Assembly (NCBI GenBank): GCA_030745885.1
Contig: JASLNR010000031.1
Span: 1-53,029 of the forward strand
Direction: 5' to 3'
From: Candidatus Thalassarchaeaceae archaeon
Lineage (GTDB): Archaea > Thermoplasmatota > Poseidoniia > Poseidoniales > Thalassarchaeaceae
DNA: 53,029 bases
The notes under the pieces were generated by a model. It saw only the letters and a list, made by a program, of their open reading frames with translations. It was not told the origin of the DNA and searched no databases. Shown piece after piece: positions 43,201 through 51,438 of this stretch. The position numbers were made by a program, and so were the translations under genes. The stretch's first letter is position 1, and the number at the start of each line of letters is the position of its first letter.

Positions 43201-44076
43201 GTCGTACTCTAGGACGGTCATGTTGTCGAAGGTCCCCCTCGAGTAGCCCACGCCCGTGTTGTAGGGCGGGGTTCTGAGAAGCCAGATGTCTTGGTCGACG
43301 CACTCCCCGGGAAGAGGGTCCCCCGTCAGGGGGTTGGTCTGTAGGTCCTCGTTCCAGTTCCCAAGCATTATTGCCGTGTAGTACCCATTGGTGAGAGGAA
43401 CTGAAATGGGAGAATGCTGATTGGACGGAAGGGTATAGTCGGGTCCCTTGTAAATCTGGATGAACTGGTTAGCGAAAGTTGAGTCTGTCGATACGAAGAC
43501 CACGTCAGCGTATCCATCACCGGTGATGTCGCCGACATCGAAGTCGGAAAGGTAGGGATTGATTATGGTAATCGTCTCGAACATCTCCTCCCACTCGTTC
43601 ACCCTTTTGTCACACTCCCCCTTGAGCACAGTGAGGTTGGCGGGCCTGACGAAGGACTCGTCGGTGAACCTAGCGTTCTGCTGGTAGTAGATCACGTCGT
43701 TGACCTCGTCACCGTCCACGTCGGCTATCTCAACCCGGTTGCCATCAGCAACGTCCCTGAATCCAGCTCTGAAGGAGTCGTTATTCGAGATTAGCACGTC
43801 TTGGCGGTCTCCGAACCCGCCCGAGCCGTCATTGTAGAGGAAACTGATGAAGTGACCCATGCCGCTGCCGGAAGCGATGTCATTGTGATCATCGCAATTC
43901 AAGTCGCCTATCGAGATGTGCAATGGGTCGCGCTGCACACCGTACTGGGTGGTGTGCGATGCTGAGGCCAAGGGAGCCATTGCAACGAACAGGGAAGCCA
44001 GCATGAGGGAGACTAGGGTCACGGCCCTCCTACACTCGCGAAGACGACTGTGTGAAGGCCCTGAGCATTGAACCAT
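37285..44076 (-). CDS. Giant 2,263-aa FG-GAP/CARDB surface protein with C-terminal TM and duplicated cytoplasmic motif
   Basis: It begins with a signal peptide (residues ~1-40) and FG-GAP-like repeats (ISIGDLNCDDHNDIASG, VEIADVDGDEVNDVIY, VGDITGDGYADVVF, ISDVNRDGEVDFFVP). CARDB-like beta domains follow, with a chitin-binding-like stretch (YYEGDVVHFNNSDYQC) and two jelly-roll-like parts ending FAFDNITIR and FAIDNIRVD. A domain around residues 1450-1570 (VAIFSDPTDQSRL, HDGGTVQIHLGPY) looks GATase-like. Ig-like domains, one TM (~2160-2182) and a short cytoplasmic tail with a 23-residue motif twice complete it. It is probably a large cell-surface receptor or adhesin; ligand unknown. Confidence 0.85.
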   Translation of the reverse strand: MVQCSGPSHSRLRECRRAVTLVSLMLASLFVAMAPLASASHTTQYGVQRDPLHISIGDLNCDDHNDIASGSGMGHFISFLYNDGSGGFGDRQDVLISNNDSFRAGFRDVADGNRVEIADVDGDEVNDVIYYQQNARFTDESFVRPANLTVLKGECDKRVNEWEEMFETITIINPYLSDFDVGDITGDGYADVVFVSTDSTFANQFIQIYKGPDYTLPSNQHSPISVPLTNGYYTAIMLGNWNEDLQTNPLTGDPLPGECVDQDIWLLRTPPYNTGVGYSRGTFDNMTVLEYDCLTGTYPNPMDPTSTGNMHDFSLDVEHDYELFGIDIADTTPDDDTDEIDLIVAVDGITGNLTYATKSGANWDTQNYVPYGNYMGASVTISDVNRDGEVDFFVPTSLTLLGTQESTVQNQTYLLRPNLRALNTVQILLADPNSEGYLPPLSFDVGRRPTMAVPGQLQGGENSALEVVIGQADYTYRFSNNAMWLDTMGYAGQGDYLSVLALDNFDQGITRVTIEPSVMDPASFQSIVGEGNRWVNVTVKNTGLMPIASGSVDVDLEVREVLGGSDTVVYHNDFESESANVNLDGAHFEKYSYTGEYSQGNSSWHIDGDRFWINGTTYYEGDVVHFNNSDYQCGHNGTPSCSTVPDEDNESWDEVAFYPWEARENPTNFFWAGVEHPEADGNNSTGYYNHMDEALILEDVDLTGANAAFLDLDAICSAGFFQLFLAEPYDVIERWLYEDSCSIEIWSEGSGWEPVWRYGGWDNERKYRIEERVSSSPDPEYNDYNDDFYGDWQSSLWNNYTESGGVRDSCSMPYLNFGYPYAFCWDDGELDQKANTIDLTPYAGEIIDIRFRFRSGLEGSVGPVGAADYSGLDGFAFDNITIRKRNVAFGDSTLESQTLTLSNAAAGESQTVQLTADFVDNTTYYVSVTLSNPVGYTDQDDTNDQSRFQLTVRNLYDPGLIEEPWLDLENGELYASGDRDITIGVQNWGNTVVDFQVEAQVFNALPELIAAEDFSGFEPIWEDDGNENGSRLDDTSSSNEMLPQNQGVFKNQAYWLGHPSEGYGDNWNETITLEPIEISDSGADFTFLTFDYFAEGDHIADRNGNVQSVRDFSYLEASWVRDGEVYQGVIYGSWTDLNANGLRPGYNGVTDTYFHYCEDFDQNGLYEEVEYAGDHSGGIGQDGWVQWFDSEDMVGTARIDLTHVHLINTTSPDSFAWTEECTTLAGSDVTFTWRFYSNDDGVNGNAGYAGFAIDNIRVDDYTFTDDGKYLENVTGMDAAQRRTIKMGTHDFENGLYRIDLMTLYDNTDNTSKWFGKPEMSIANNVSTILFGIANADITLLQPDVMDCVTDIIYECVYASNPSGQASHSFSVPLLNGVIEGTYALTMKIIDEDTGQTVYEQQADNGPFVLDPHQRGQANWTSPYNQWFDGHNYNISFYATFVEDGEESGNERFFEIAFHDHVDVAIFSDPTDQSRLQRVKTDLQAMGKTYTQLEVNDWNAYGTEDWLEHYSKILLPWQTDYNVEYGDYYELLGAPNPQNSDITLTETLVDFMHDGGTVQIHLGPYRSEYLSLGTDSERLPFDMDIVMRDHVNQTVDRRIHSNNLTFVDRFHPIMSGVNTSAFAGVNGGSHVALSGLDTNQVNADNLPLACSDAPAGESEGGRVSDGGTFHTLIRDSANPSQSLLSVCNYYQGGLIVTTIDVENPTVSQSYGDSNFPLLSNMLDFHLTPYPDGFEIAGEGFDITIDGKIQNIDVLTAAYQRKAIESGASLQFGYETNVDGIFADWTIESANGETVTGWDGKILGDDNWHVHQDDATNSINATFCVQDDGADLGCKIDAEWKIWLYLHDAAGHTRITNVSVYTNDIAADDSAPVAQIDIVQDNISIEFLEFIGYQPTPTGEQDSDGNWIMVDSPKYRVRLTDTGTTDIKFSAANSSDIGTGIKTYTWSVSGDGNQDHQVILPKSQFDWHYTFSNITPNNNPIMLELVVTDQRNLDSTPPFRIFFEVVGELFGDDEPENEMDTISTPEGHRFDALEAVDIINITGVIVDNDEGSECDVTVEVVLDDTSIFDKGEATKTTQKQLGRYDRQTGLCDGDSYTLSLNISHLYMEEDGNAGLIYIRITEGSYVVNDQIQLYTLPRPIDPCVADPDSCAEDSGDVMAMVVMAGIAATILILVVLVTLLVLSRGRAPDEDSIESFGGVEQMDPVEAYVQQLLAQGYDEQTARQYAHIETYVQQLITQGYDEQTARQYAQQYYSQYYTQQKGGGG
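37337..37474 (-). repeat. 69-bp tandem duplication encoding the cytoplasmic tail motif
   Basis: Two head-to-tail 69-bp copies (37337-37405 and 37406-37474). The first 37 nt of each are identical and the rest differ at a few positions, so the duplication is fairly recent or kept by conversion. Each encodes 23 residues with YVQQLL-x-QGYDEQTARQYA. Confidence 0.9.
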
Positions 44077-44100
44077 GCCGACTCGGACTTTCGTGCCTCT

Positions 44101-44110
44101 CTTATGTATT
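44101..44110 (-). promoter_or_regulatory. TATA-like box for the 2,263-aa surface protein gene
   Basis: On the minus strand AATACATAAG lies 25-34 nt before the ATG at 44076. No Shine-Dalgarno is visible before the ATG, which fits a leaderless mRNA. Confidence 0.5.
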
Positions 44111-44173
44111 GCCTAGTGGTGACTTTTCACCGCATCGGAATGATGTCCCGCCAATCCCATTCACAAACGTGAA

Positions 44174-44668
44174 TTATTGTAACTCGAGCCAACTCGGATT
44201 GGGGGAGTAACTTACCTCGGCTCCGCCGTAGACCTTCTCTAGGCGCCCCATCATCCATAGGCGATCCAAGAAAATCTCCAAATCGATTCCCTCACGATTA
44301 ATCCTCTCCCCAATCACGAGTTCGATGGTTCCAATGGGAAGCGATGACTGTCCGTGCTCCCTGACAACTAGACCGAGTAGGATCTGTAGCCAAGCCTCCG
44401 CGAGTGGGTCGCCAGAGAGGTTGTTGTCCAGTGGCTCAGGAGGCTCTATCTCATCGAAGAACTCGATGATGCCCCTGATGTCGGGCTCTGAGGGCTTGGT
44501 TATTCCATTCTCTTCTGCCTTAGCCTCGACATCCAAATCCCCTATGGCCCTGACGACAGAGGGGATGCTGGACGGGTCAGGAGGTGGTCCGGGAAGCCCC
44601 TCTTCCACTTCTGATTCGTGTTCCTCCACCCCATCACCGACTGGGATTGTGGGGGCTTGTGCGTTCAA
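44174..44668 (-). CDS. Hypothetical protein
   Basis: A 164-aa acidic protein with a TTG start that overlaps the aconitase stop (TTGA). The N-terminal ~75 residues are acidic and proline-rich and probably disordered; the C-terminal half is helical (AEAWLQILLGLVVREHG, LDRLWMMGRLEKVYGG), somewhat like a small winged helix or ScpB-like fold, but I do not recognise a family. A kleisin-associated role is possible only as a guess. The tight coupling to aconitase suggests co-transcription rather than shared function. Confidence 0.6.
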   Translation of the reverse strand: MNAQAPTIPVGDGVEEHESEVEEGLPGPPPDPSSIPSVVRAIGDLDVEAKAEENGITKPSEPDIRGIIEFFDEIEPPEPLDNNLSGDPLAEAWLQILLGLVVREHGQSSLPIGTIELVIGERINREGIDLEIFLDRLWMMGRLEKVYGGAEVSYSPNPSWLELQ

Positions 44669-47352
44669 CCTTTTGCTAGGTTGCGAAGCACGGTATGCAA
44701 GATTCCCCCATTCCTGTAATAATCGACCTCCACCGGAGTCTCGAGTCTTACAACGGCATCGAAGGAGAACCCTGTTCCGTCCTCCCTCTTAGCAGTGATG
44801 TTGATTTCGGAGAAAGGAGTGAGTTCTTCGCTAGCTGGAATGTCGAAGGACTCCGACCCGTCAAGACCCAGGCTCTCGGCGTTCTGGCCCTCCTTGAAAG
44901 CAAGAGGGAGGATGCCCATGCCAACCAAGTTGGATCGATGTATTCGTTCATAGGAGGTCGCGATGACGGCCCTGATGCCGAGTAGGAGGGTTCCCTTTGC
45001 TGCCCAGTCCCTGCTGCTACCAGTCCCATACTGCGAGCCAGCGAGTACGATCAAGGGGGTTGCATCGTCACGGTACCTGTTACTTGCCTCGAAGATCGTG
45101 GTAACCTCCCCTGTAGGGAAGTGGGTGGAGAATCCGCCCTCCGTTCCAAGAGCAATCTGATTTCTCATCCTGATGTTGGCGAAGGTACCGCGAACCATCA
45201 CCTCGTGGTTGCCTCTGCGGCTCCCGAACGAGTTGAAGTCTCGCGGCTGGACCCCTTTGTCCAACAGATACTTTCCCGCTGGCCCGTGATGGGGGAACGC
45301 TCCAGCGGGGCTGATGTGGTCGGTGGTGATTGAGTCGCCCACCATTACGATGACGCGGGCACCTTGAATCGGCTCGATGGGTGCGGGTTCTGATTCTATC
45401 CCCTGCAGGAAGGACGGGAGGCGGACGTAGGTGGACGTGTCGTCCCAGTTGAAGAGGGCGCTTGGTTCGCTGGGGATGGCATCCCAGCGTGGCTCGCGCA
45501 GGATGTCCGCGTAACGAACCTTGAACATCTCCGGGTCGATCACGCTCTCGATGGTAGATCGGATCTCGTCGTCACTGGGCCAGATGTCAGCGAGCATGAT
45601 CGGTTCGCCGGAGTCAGTGTGACCGAGAGGCTCACTCGAGAAGTCGATGTCTAGCGTGCCCGCCAGTGCATAGGCCACGACAAGGGGCGGGCTTGCGAGG
45701 TAGTTCGCTTTCACCTTCTGATGGATTCTGCCCTCGAAGTTTCGGTTGCCCGAGCAGACACTGCCGACCACCAAGTCAGCACCATCGATTGCAGCCACGA
45801 TTCCCTCGTCGAGGGGGCCCGAGTTGCCGATGCAAGTAGTGCAACCGTATCCGACGACACTGAAGCCTAGGGCCGAGAGATCCCCAGTGAGGTCTGCGGC
45901 GTCGTAGTACTCGGTCACCACGCGGCTTCCGGGAGCGAGGCTCGGCTTGACCCAAGGCTTGATCGAGAGTCCGCTGGAGAGTGCATTTCGAGCGACCAAT
46001 CCGGCAGCTATCATCACGCTCGGGTTGCTGGTATTGGTGCAACTCGTGATGGCGGCGATAACTACGTCCCCATGGCCCAACTTAGAGTCGTGCCCGGCAA
46101 TGGGGGAGGTGGCATCGTTACGAGAAGGGTCCACTCCGTGTCCCTTGTATCCGATAGGCGTATTCAGACTGGCTCTCCAGTGGGACTTCATTTCGTGTAG
46201 CGTGACCCTGTCTTGAGGTCTCTTGGGTCCAGCTAGAGAGGGTTCGACGGTGCTGAGGTCGAGAGAAAGATTCGAAGTGAACTCCGGTGTGGGGGTCGAA
46301 TCGTAGTAGAACAGTCCTTGAGCGATCAGATAGCGTTTGACGTCCTCGACTTGGGACGGCTCGCGACCGGAGAGCAGCATGTAGTCCAGGGTGACTTGGT
46401 CGACGGGGAAGTAGCCGCAGGTGGCGCCGTACTCCGGTGACATATTGGCTATAGTCGCGCGGTCAGGAAGGCTCAGACTCGCAAGACCCGCGCCGTGGAA
46501 CTCGACGAACTTGCTAACGCAGCCGTGCTCCCTGAGCATCTGCACGATTCGCAGAGTCATGTCAGTGGCTGTGATTCCGGGCTGCATGGCTCCCGTGAGC
46601 TCGAATCCGACGACCTCGGGCAGTAGCATGTAGATCGGCTGTCCGAGCATCACAGCCTCGGCCTCGATCCCCCCAACACCCCACCCGAGGACGCCGAGGC
46701 AGTTGACCATGGTAGTGTGGGAGTCCGTACCGACAAGGGTGTCGGGAATCCATATTCCGCCTTCCTCTCGAGCGATGCTCGCTATCCACTCTAGGTTGAT
46801 CTGGTGAACTATGCCGCGGCCAGGTGGGACGACGCGGAAGTTGTCAAGGCTCTGCTGACCCCATTTGAGGAATTTGTAGCGCTCCAGGTTGCGCTCGTAC
46901 TCGATCTCGAGGTTGCGCTCCTGCGCATTCGGAAAGAGGCCAGAGACATCGACCTGCACCGAGTGGTCAATCACCAGATCAACGGGGACCTGTGGGTTCA
47001 CCCTCTCAGGATCGCCGCCCAATGCCACCATCGCATCTCGCAGGGCAGCGATATCGACCACGGCGGGAACTCCGGTGAAATCCTGCAGAAGCACCCTGCT
47101 GGGGCTGAATGGGATCTCTGTCGGAGTCATGGTCGGCGACCATGCAGCGATGCGTCGGACATCGTCCTCGGACACGAGGAAGCCGTCACAGTTCCTCAGA
47201 GCAGATTCAAGAAGTATTCGTATCGATACAGGGAGTTTTTTCAAGTTGCAGGCTGCCTCCCTCTCAAGAGCATTTAGATTCGCGAAGGAAGCAGTGGAGC
47301 CGTCGGATTTTTCAAAGGTAGAGAGTGCGCCGAACGGGTCTATGGTGGACAT
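44665..47352 (-). CDS. acnA: Aconitate hydratase (AcnA/IRP1 type)
   Basis: An 895-aa enzyme interconverting citrate and isocitrate. The domains are in AcnA order: GTDSHTTMVNCLGVLGWGVGG, SCTNTSNPSV, the 4Fe-4S cysteines in GYGCTTCIGNSGPL, then the swivelling domain with GSRRGNHEVMVRGTFANIR and GSSRDWAAKGT. The 4Fe-4S ligands (one in the SCT motif and two in CTTC) are all present. Length matches bacterial AcnA. Together with the 2-oxoacid:ferredoxin oxidoreductase 1.3 kb away it covers adjoining oxidative TCA steps. Confidence 0.96.
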   Translation of the reverse strand: MSTIDPFGALSTFEKSDGSTASFANLNALEREAACNLKKLPVSIRILLESALRNCDGFLVSEDDVRRIAAWSPTMTPTEIPFSPSRVLLQDFTGVPAVVDIAALRDAMVALGGDPERVNPQVPVDLVIDHSVQVDVSGLFPNAQERNLEIEYERNLERYKFLKWGQQSLDNFRVVPPGRGIVHQINLEWIASIAREEGGIWIPDTLVGTDSHTTMVNCLGVLGWGVGGIEAEAVMLGQPIYMLLPEVVGFELTGAMQPGITATDMTLRIVQMLREHGCVSKFVEFHGAGLASLSLPDRATIANMSPEYGATCGYFPVDQVTLDYMLLSGREPSQVEDVKRYLIAQGLFYYDSTPTPEFTSNLSLDLSTVEPSLAGPKRPQDRVTLHEMKSHWRASLNTPIGYKGHGVDPSRNDATSPIAGHDSKLGHGDVVIAAITSCTNTSNPSVMIAAGLVARNALSSGLSIKPWVKPSLAPGSRVVTEYYDAADLTGDLSALGFSVVGYGCTTCIGNSGPLDEGIVAAIDGADLVVGSVCSGNRNFEGRIHQKVKANYLASPPLVVAYALAGTLDIDFSSEPLGHTDSGEPIMLADIWPSDDEIRSTIESVIDPEMFKVRYADILREPRWDAIPSEPSALFNWDDTSTYVRLPSFLQGIESEPAPIEPIQGARVIVMVGDSITTDHISPAGAFPHHGPAGKYLLDKGVQPRDFNSFGSRRGNHEVMVRGTFANIRMRNQIALGTEGGFSTHFPTGEVTTIFEASNRYRDDATPLIVLAGSQYGTGSSRDWAAKGTLLLGIRAVIATSYERIHRSNLVGMGILPLAFKEGQNAESLGLDGSESFDIPASEELTPFSEINITAKREDGTGFSFDAVVRLETPVEVDYYRNGGILHTVLRNLAKG

Positions 47353-47422
47353 CTAGTCACCTGTTTACAACCCTCCGGGCGTGGTACATGAAGTTGCCCG
47401 TTCGACCAATTATGGCAGGGAA

Positions 47423-48457
47423 CTATGCCTTGAGCTGGACAGTCAATAGATGGACGGTTTCAATTGGGGCGTTATTGGCATCGGTGGATACCTCGCTCAT
47501 TGCATTGACGTGCTCCATACCCGAAATCACGTATCCAAAAACCGTATGGCAGGACTCCTGGGAGCAATCCTTGCCCTCTTCCCAGTCTAAGTGGGTTGCC
47601 TGACCATCGTCTGGAACGATGTAGAACTGACTGCCGTCGGTATTGAGGCCTGCATGAGCAGCGGCGATTGCGCCGGCTGTGTGCTTGAGTCCGTTCTCGT
47701 GCTCGTAGGGTATCGACCAGTCCTCCAAGGAGCACTGTTCGAGGGGTAGTTCCTGACCATTGCACCAGCCGTAGTAGTGAGCGGAATAACCCCCTCTGCC
47801 CTGTTCTCGCTCGATATCCCCGCCTTGAACCATGAAATTGTCAATAATCCTGTGGAACTCGGTGAAGTCGTACCGGAAGTCCCCTACGTGAGAGAGGAAG
47901 CTCTCCACATGCATCGGGGCATCGTCCTGATAGAGCTCTATCTCAATCTCACCCTTTACCTCTTGTCCGTCGACGGAGTATGTCACCTCAAAGACAACGA
48001 TCGGGTTGGACTCGTCCTCGGAGAGGAAGTCTGCGACTATCTTGAACGAAACCAATACCAGAGCGAGGGCTGCCATCATGGCAAGGAGTCCCAACGGAGT
48101 GGGGTTGCCCTCATCGAACATCTGTATTCCGAGGCCGAGGGAGATGGCCCTCTCATCCATCATCGATGCAAGCTTGTTCATCTTCCTGCGAGTCTCCTTG
48201 TTCTTGGAATCGAGGGCCAATGCCTTGGAGTAGTTCTTGTATGCTTTCTGCCAGTGGCGCCTCTGGTTGGGCTCGTCGATTAATCCCAATTCCGTGCCGG
48301 CGTCCGCAGCGAGCCTCAATGTCCTCGATCTCTGAGCCTCGTTCTCAGTGAGTTCCCATGCCGATCTCAGTAAATCCAGAGCTTTTTCTGGCTCGTCATT
48401 CTCGGTCAGTTCGGCGGCCTCTTCCCACGCGTTCTGCAACCCCTCGGGCACCGGCAT
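47423..48457 (-). CDS. Membrane-anchored cyclophilin-type peptidyl-prolyl isomerase with TPR-like N-terminus
   Basis: About 344 aa from ATG 48457; the longer frame from 48616 would cross the divergent promoter. Residues ~1-115 are helical and TPR-like (EKALDLLRSAWELTENEAQ, YKNYSKALALDSKNKETRR), one TM follows (~123-145), and the C-terminal ~190 residues are a cyclophilin with FHRIIDNFMVQGGD (catalytic Arg/Phe/Gln), TDGSQFYIV and TVFGYVISG. Extra Cys pairs (CNGQELPLEQC, CSQESC) sit in insertions, as expected for an extracytoplasmic domain. It probably assists folding of secreted proteins such as the giant surface proteins here. Confidence 0.88.
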   Translation of the reverse strand: MPVPEGLQNAWEEAAELTENDEPEKALDLLRSAWELTENEAQRSRTLRLAADAGTELGLIDEPNQRRHWQKAYKNYSKALALDSKNKETRRKMNKLASMMDERAISLGLGIQMFDEGNPTPLGLLAMMAALALVLVSFKIVADFLSEDESNPIVVFEVTYSVDGQEVKGEIEIELYQDDAPMHVESFLSHVGDFRYDFTEFHRIIDNFMVQGGDIEREQGRGGYSAHYYGWCNGQELPLEQCSLEDWSIPYEHENGLKHTAGAIAAAHAGLNTDGSQFYIVPDDGQATHLDWEEGKDCSQESCHTVFGYVISGMEHVNAMSEVSTDANNAPIETVHLLTVQLKA

Positions 48458-48615
48458 CGGCCGGCCGACCGCGCCATCATTGAAAATTCCAACGTACGAA
48501 TAGTGGGATGGGAGAGGGGGGTTTTCACATGGTAACCCATAAGACCCACGCTCAATGCCATGTCCCCTGCGAACGGACCGATGGAGGGTAATTCGGCGCT
48601 GGGGAAACGAAAGCA

Positions 48616-50403
48616 ATGGGAAAGACCGTCAACGATTTCGTCATTAATATCGCAACAGCAAATGGTACTGGGTCTCAATCTTCAAATCTCATTCTGATGC
48701 ATTCAATGTTTGAGATGGGGGTGCCAGTAAGTGGCAAGAACCTCTTCCCGAGCAACATCTCGGGGCTGCCCACTTGGTTCATCATCAGGGCCAGCGATGA
48801 GGGTTACCAGGCTCCCGGCGACAAGACCGACATCCAAGTTATCATGAACAAGGACACCTGGCTGAAGGACTTGGAGAAGGTCGAGCCTGGAACAATAATT
48901 GTCTACAACGAGGACGTCAAGCTCCCTTTGGAACGCGACGACTGCACCCTTCTGGGCATACCTATGACCACGATGGCAAGAGGAATCAACCCTAAACTGG
49001 CACGGCTTATGGCCAATATGTACTACGTCGGAGCTCTCGCCCACCTCCTCGACATTGAAGAAGGCGCGATTGCGGGGGCTGTGTCTAGCCAGTTCAAGGG
49101 GAAGGAGAAGGCGATCGAGTTCAACATGCGCGCCATATCTGAGGGCAGGGCCTATGCCGATGAGAACTGGGACTTCGAGTGCTCCCTATCCGTCGAGGCA
49201 CGGGACAAGGACCCATCCACATTCCTAATCGATGGCAACGATGCAACAGCCCTAGGTGCAATATATGGGGGGATCAACTTGCTCTCGTGGTACCCAATAA
49301 CGCCTTCGTCATCCCTCGCCGAGTCTGTCATCGACTGGCTTCCGGAGCTCCGGACCGACGGTGCCGGAGGCTCGACCTGCGCGGTCATCCAAGCTGAGGA
49401 CGAGCTCGCTGCAGCGGGGATGGTGGTAGGAGCCGGGTGGGCCGGCGGAAGAGGCATGACATGCACCAGTGGGCCGGGGATATCGCTGATGTCGGAGTTC
49501 ATCGGGCTTTCCTACTTCTCCGAGGTGCCGGGCGTAATCTGGGACATCAACCGCGTGGGGCCATCGACAGGCTTGCCCACAAGGACCCAGCAGGGTGATC
49601 TATCGATGCTCTACGAGGCGAGCCACGGAGATACCCAACACATCGTTCTCATCCCTGGTACGGTAGACGAGTGCTTCGAATACGGCTGGCGAGCCTTCGA
49701 CTACGCCGAGAGGTACCAGACCGTGGTCTTCGGCTTCGGCGACCTCGACCTAGGGATGAACCGTTGGGCGACCTCCGGTTTCCAATACCCCGACGAGGCG
49801 ATGGATCGCGGGAAGGTCATCCGCACCCAAGAGGAGATGGACTCCATACCGAACTACGGCCGTTACAGGGACGTCGACGGCGATGGCATCCCGTACAGGA
49901 CCCTTCCCGGAAGCGGCCTCGACCCGATTCTTTACCGGGGCACTGGGCATGACGAGGACGGAGTCTATTCGGAGGACCCACAGGTGTATAGGGACACGAT
50001 GGTACGCCTGCGGAAAAAGATCGACGGGGCGCGTCAGCACCTTCCGGCACCAGTCATCCGTGAGGAGGAGAAGAAGGAGGTCGGCATAGTCTTCTACGGC
50101 TCGATGGAAAACACGATTATTGAGATCGATGACTTGTTGGAGGCCACCGGCCTCTCAGTCAGTACCTGCCGTGTGAGGGCCCTCCCTGTCCACCCCGAGG
50201 TCGAGGCCTTCATCGATCGGCACGAAACCAACATCATCCTCGAGATAAACCGGGACGGGCAGCTCTATGGCATCCTGCGCAGGGAGATTCCGATCAGGCT
50301 GGTGCCTAAGCTACACAGCGTCGCCTACAGCGACGGGCTGCCGCCGAGGGCGCGCGTGTACGCGGACAGGATCCTCGAGACGCTGCGGGACGTGGGAGCA
50401 TGA
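48616..50403 (+). CDS. korA: 2-oxoacid:ferredoxin oxidoreductase alpha subunit (fused gamma-alpha, KorA-like)
   Basis: A 595-aa subunit. The N-terminal ~190 residues are the gamma-like domain (GTGSQSSNLILMHSMFEMG); the alpha part begins near residue 205 with DGNDATALGAIYGG and the signature YPITPSSSLAE, followed by EDELAAAGMVVGAGWAG and TSGPGISLMSEFIG. The DVDGDGIPYRTLPGS insertion is typical of the 2-oxoglutarate branch. With KorB it would oxidise 2-oxoglutarate (or a related 2-oxoacid) to acyl-CoA with ferredoxin reduction. The start at 48616 is followed without gap by the family core. Confidence 0.93.
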   Translation: MGKTVNDFVINIATANGTGSQSSNLILMHSMFEMGVPVSGKNLFPSNISGLPTWFIIRASDEGYQAPGDKTDIQVIMNKDTWLKDLEKVEPGTIIVYNEDVKLPLERDDCTLLGIPMTTMARGINPKLARLMANMYYVGALAHLLDIEEGAIAGAVSSQFKGKEKAIEFNMRAISEGRAYADENWDFECSLSVEARDKDPSTFLIDGNDATALGAIYGGINLLSWYPITPSSSLAESVIDWLPELRTDGAGGSTCAVIQAEDELAAAGMVVGAGWAGGRGMTCTSGPGISLMSEFIGLSYFSEVPGVIWDINRVGPSTGLPTRTQQGDLSMLYEASHGDTQHIVLIPGTVDECFEYGWRAFDYAERYQTVVFGFGDLDLGMNRWATSGFQYPDEAMDRGKVIRTQEEMDSIPNYGRYRDVDGDGIPYRTLPGSGLDPILYRGTGHDEDGVYSEDPQVYRDTMVRLRKKIDGARQHLPAPVIREEEKKEVGIVFYGSMENTIIEIDDLLEATGLSVSTCRVRALPVHPEVEAFIDRHETNIILEINRDGQLYGILRREIPIRLVPKLHSVAYSDGLPPRARVYADRILETLRDVGA

Positions 50404-51434
50404 CAGCGATGAAGCTGAACGTAATCGAACTCGAGAAGACCGAGTACGCCGGAGGCAGGTCCTCGCTATGCCCGGGGTGCGGACACGATCAGATCTCGAA
50501 TGTGATCATCCAAGCCGCGTGGGAGAACGGTATCGAGCCCCAGGGAATAGCGAAGATGAGCGGAATCGGGTGCTCCTCGAAGACGCCTGCCTACTTCCTC
50601 GGCAACAGCCACGGCTTCAACACCGTTCACGGCCGGATGCCCTCGGTGACCACCGGCGCCAACATGGTCAACAAGGACCTGTCATTCATCGCAGTCTCAG
50701 GGGACGGCGACACCGCCAGCATCGGCATGGGGCAGTTCGTACACGCCATCCGCAGGAACGTGGACATGGTATACATCATCGAGAACAACGGTGTCTACGG
50801 ACTGACCAAGGGACAGTATAGTGCCACTGTGGAGAAAGGCTCCAAGAAGAAGAAAGGGGCTATGAACGAGCAGCCCCCAATCGACCTTTGCGCCATGGCC
50901 ATCAACCTCGGGTGCAGCTTCGTCGCGCGCTCCTTCTCGGGCAGCAAGAAGCAGCTCACCGCACTGATAAGGGCGGCCATGAGCCACAGGGGGATGGCGG
51001 TGATCGACATCATCTCCCCCTGCGTAACCTTCGCCAACAACGACGAGTCCTATCGATCCTACAACTACGTCAAGGAGAACGACGAGGTACTCCACATCCT
51101 CGACTACATCCCGCACTTCTCCCCCATAGAGGAAGTCGACGTCCCCGAGGGCGAGTACCGGGAAATCCAGCTCTTCGACGGCTCCACCCTCAGGCTCGAG
51201 GCCGTGGGCTCGGACCACGACACGGGCGACGTGGTCTCCGCTCTGCGCGCGATCCACGAGGCAGAGCGGGCGGACCGCCATGTCACCGGACTGCTATACT
51301 ATGACCCAGACGTGCCAACTGCCACCGACTCTCTCGACCTTACCGACACGCCGCTGATGGCCCTGCCTGAGGAGCGTATGCGCCCCAGCAGAGAGAGTCT
51401 GGACCGCGTGAATGCTGGCTTCAGATTCATTTGA
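50400..51434 (+). CDS. korB: 2-oxoacid:ferredoxin oxidoreductase beta subunit (KorB-like)
   Basis: A 344-aa thiamine-pyrophosphate-binding subunit whose ATG overlaps the korA stop (ATGA). The CPGCGH motif near residue 24 and a later Cys (CSSK) fit the family; SGDGDTASIGMGQF and IENNGVYGLTKGQ are the TPP/Mg motifs. A basic GSKKKKG loop follows. It pairs with KorA to form the enzyme; there is no separate delta (ferredoxin-like) gene beside it, as in other two-subunit archaeal enzymes. Confidence 0.94.
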   Translation: MTAMKLNVIELEKTEYAGGRSSLCPGCGHDQISNVIIQAAWENGIEPQGIAKMSGIGCSSKTPAYFLGNSHGFNTVHGRMPSVTTGANMVNKDLSFIAVSGDGDTASIGMGQFVHAIRRNVDMVYIIENNGVYGLTKGQYSATVEKGSKKKKGAMNEQPPIDLCAMAINLGCSFVARSFSGSKKQLTALIRAAMSHRGMAVIDIISPCVTFANNDESYRSYNYVKENDEVLHILDYIPHFSPIEEVDVPEGEYREIQLFDGSTLRLEAVGSDHDTGDVVSALRAIHEAERADRHVTGLLYYDPDVPTATDSLDLTDTPLMALPEERMRPSRESLDRVNAGFRFI

Positions 51435-51438
51435 GTGG

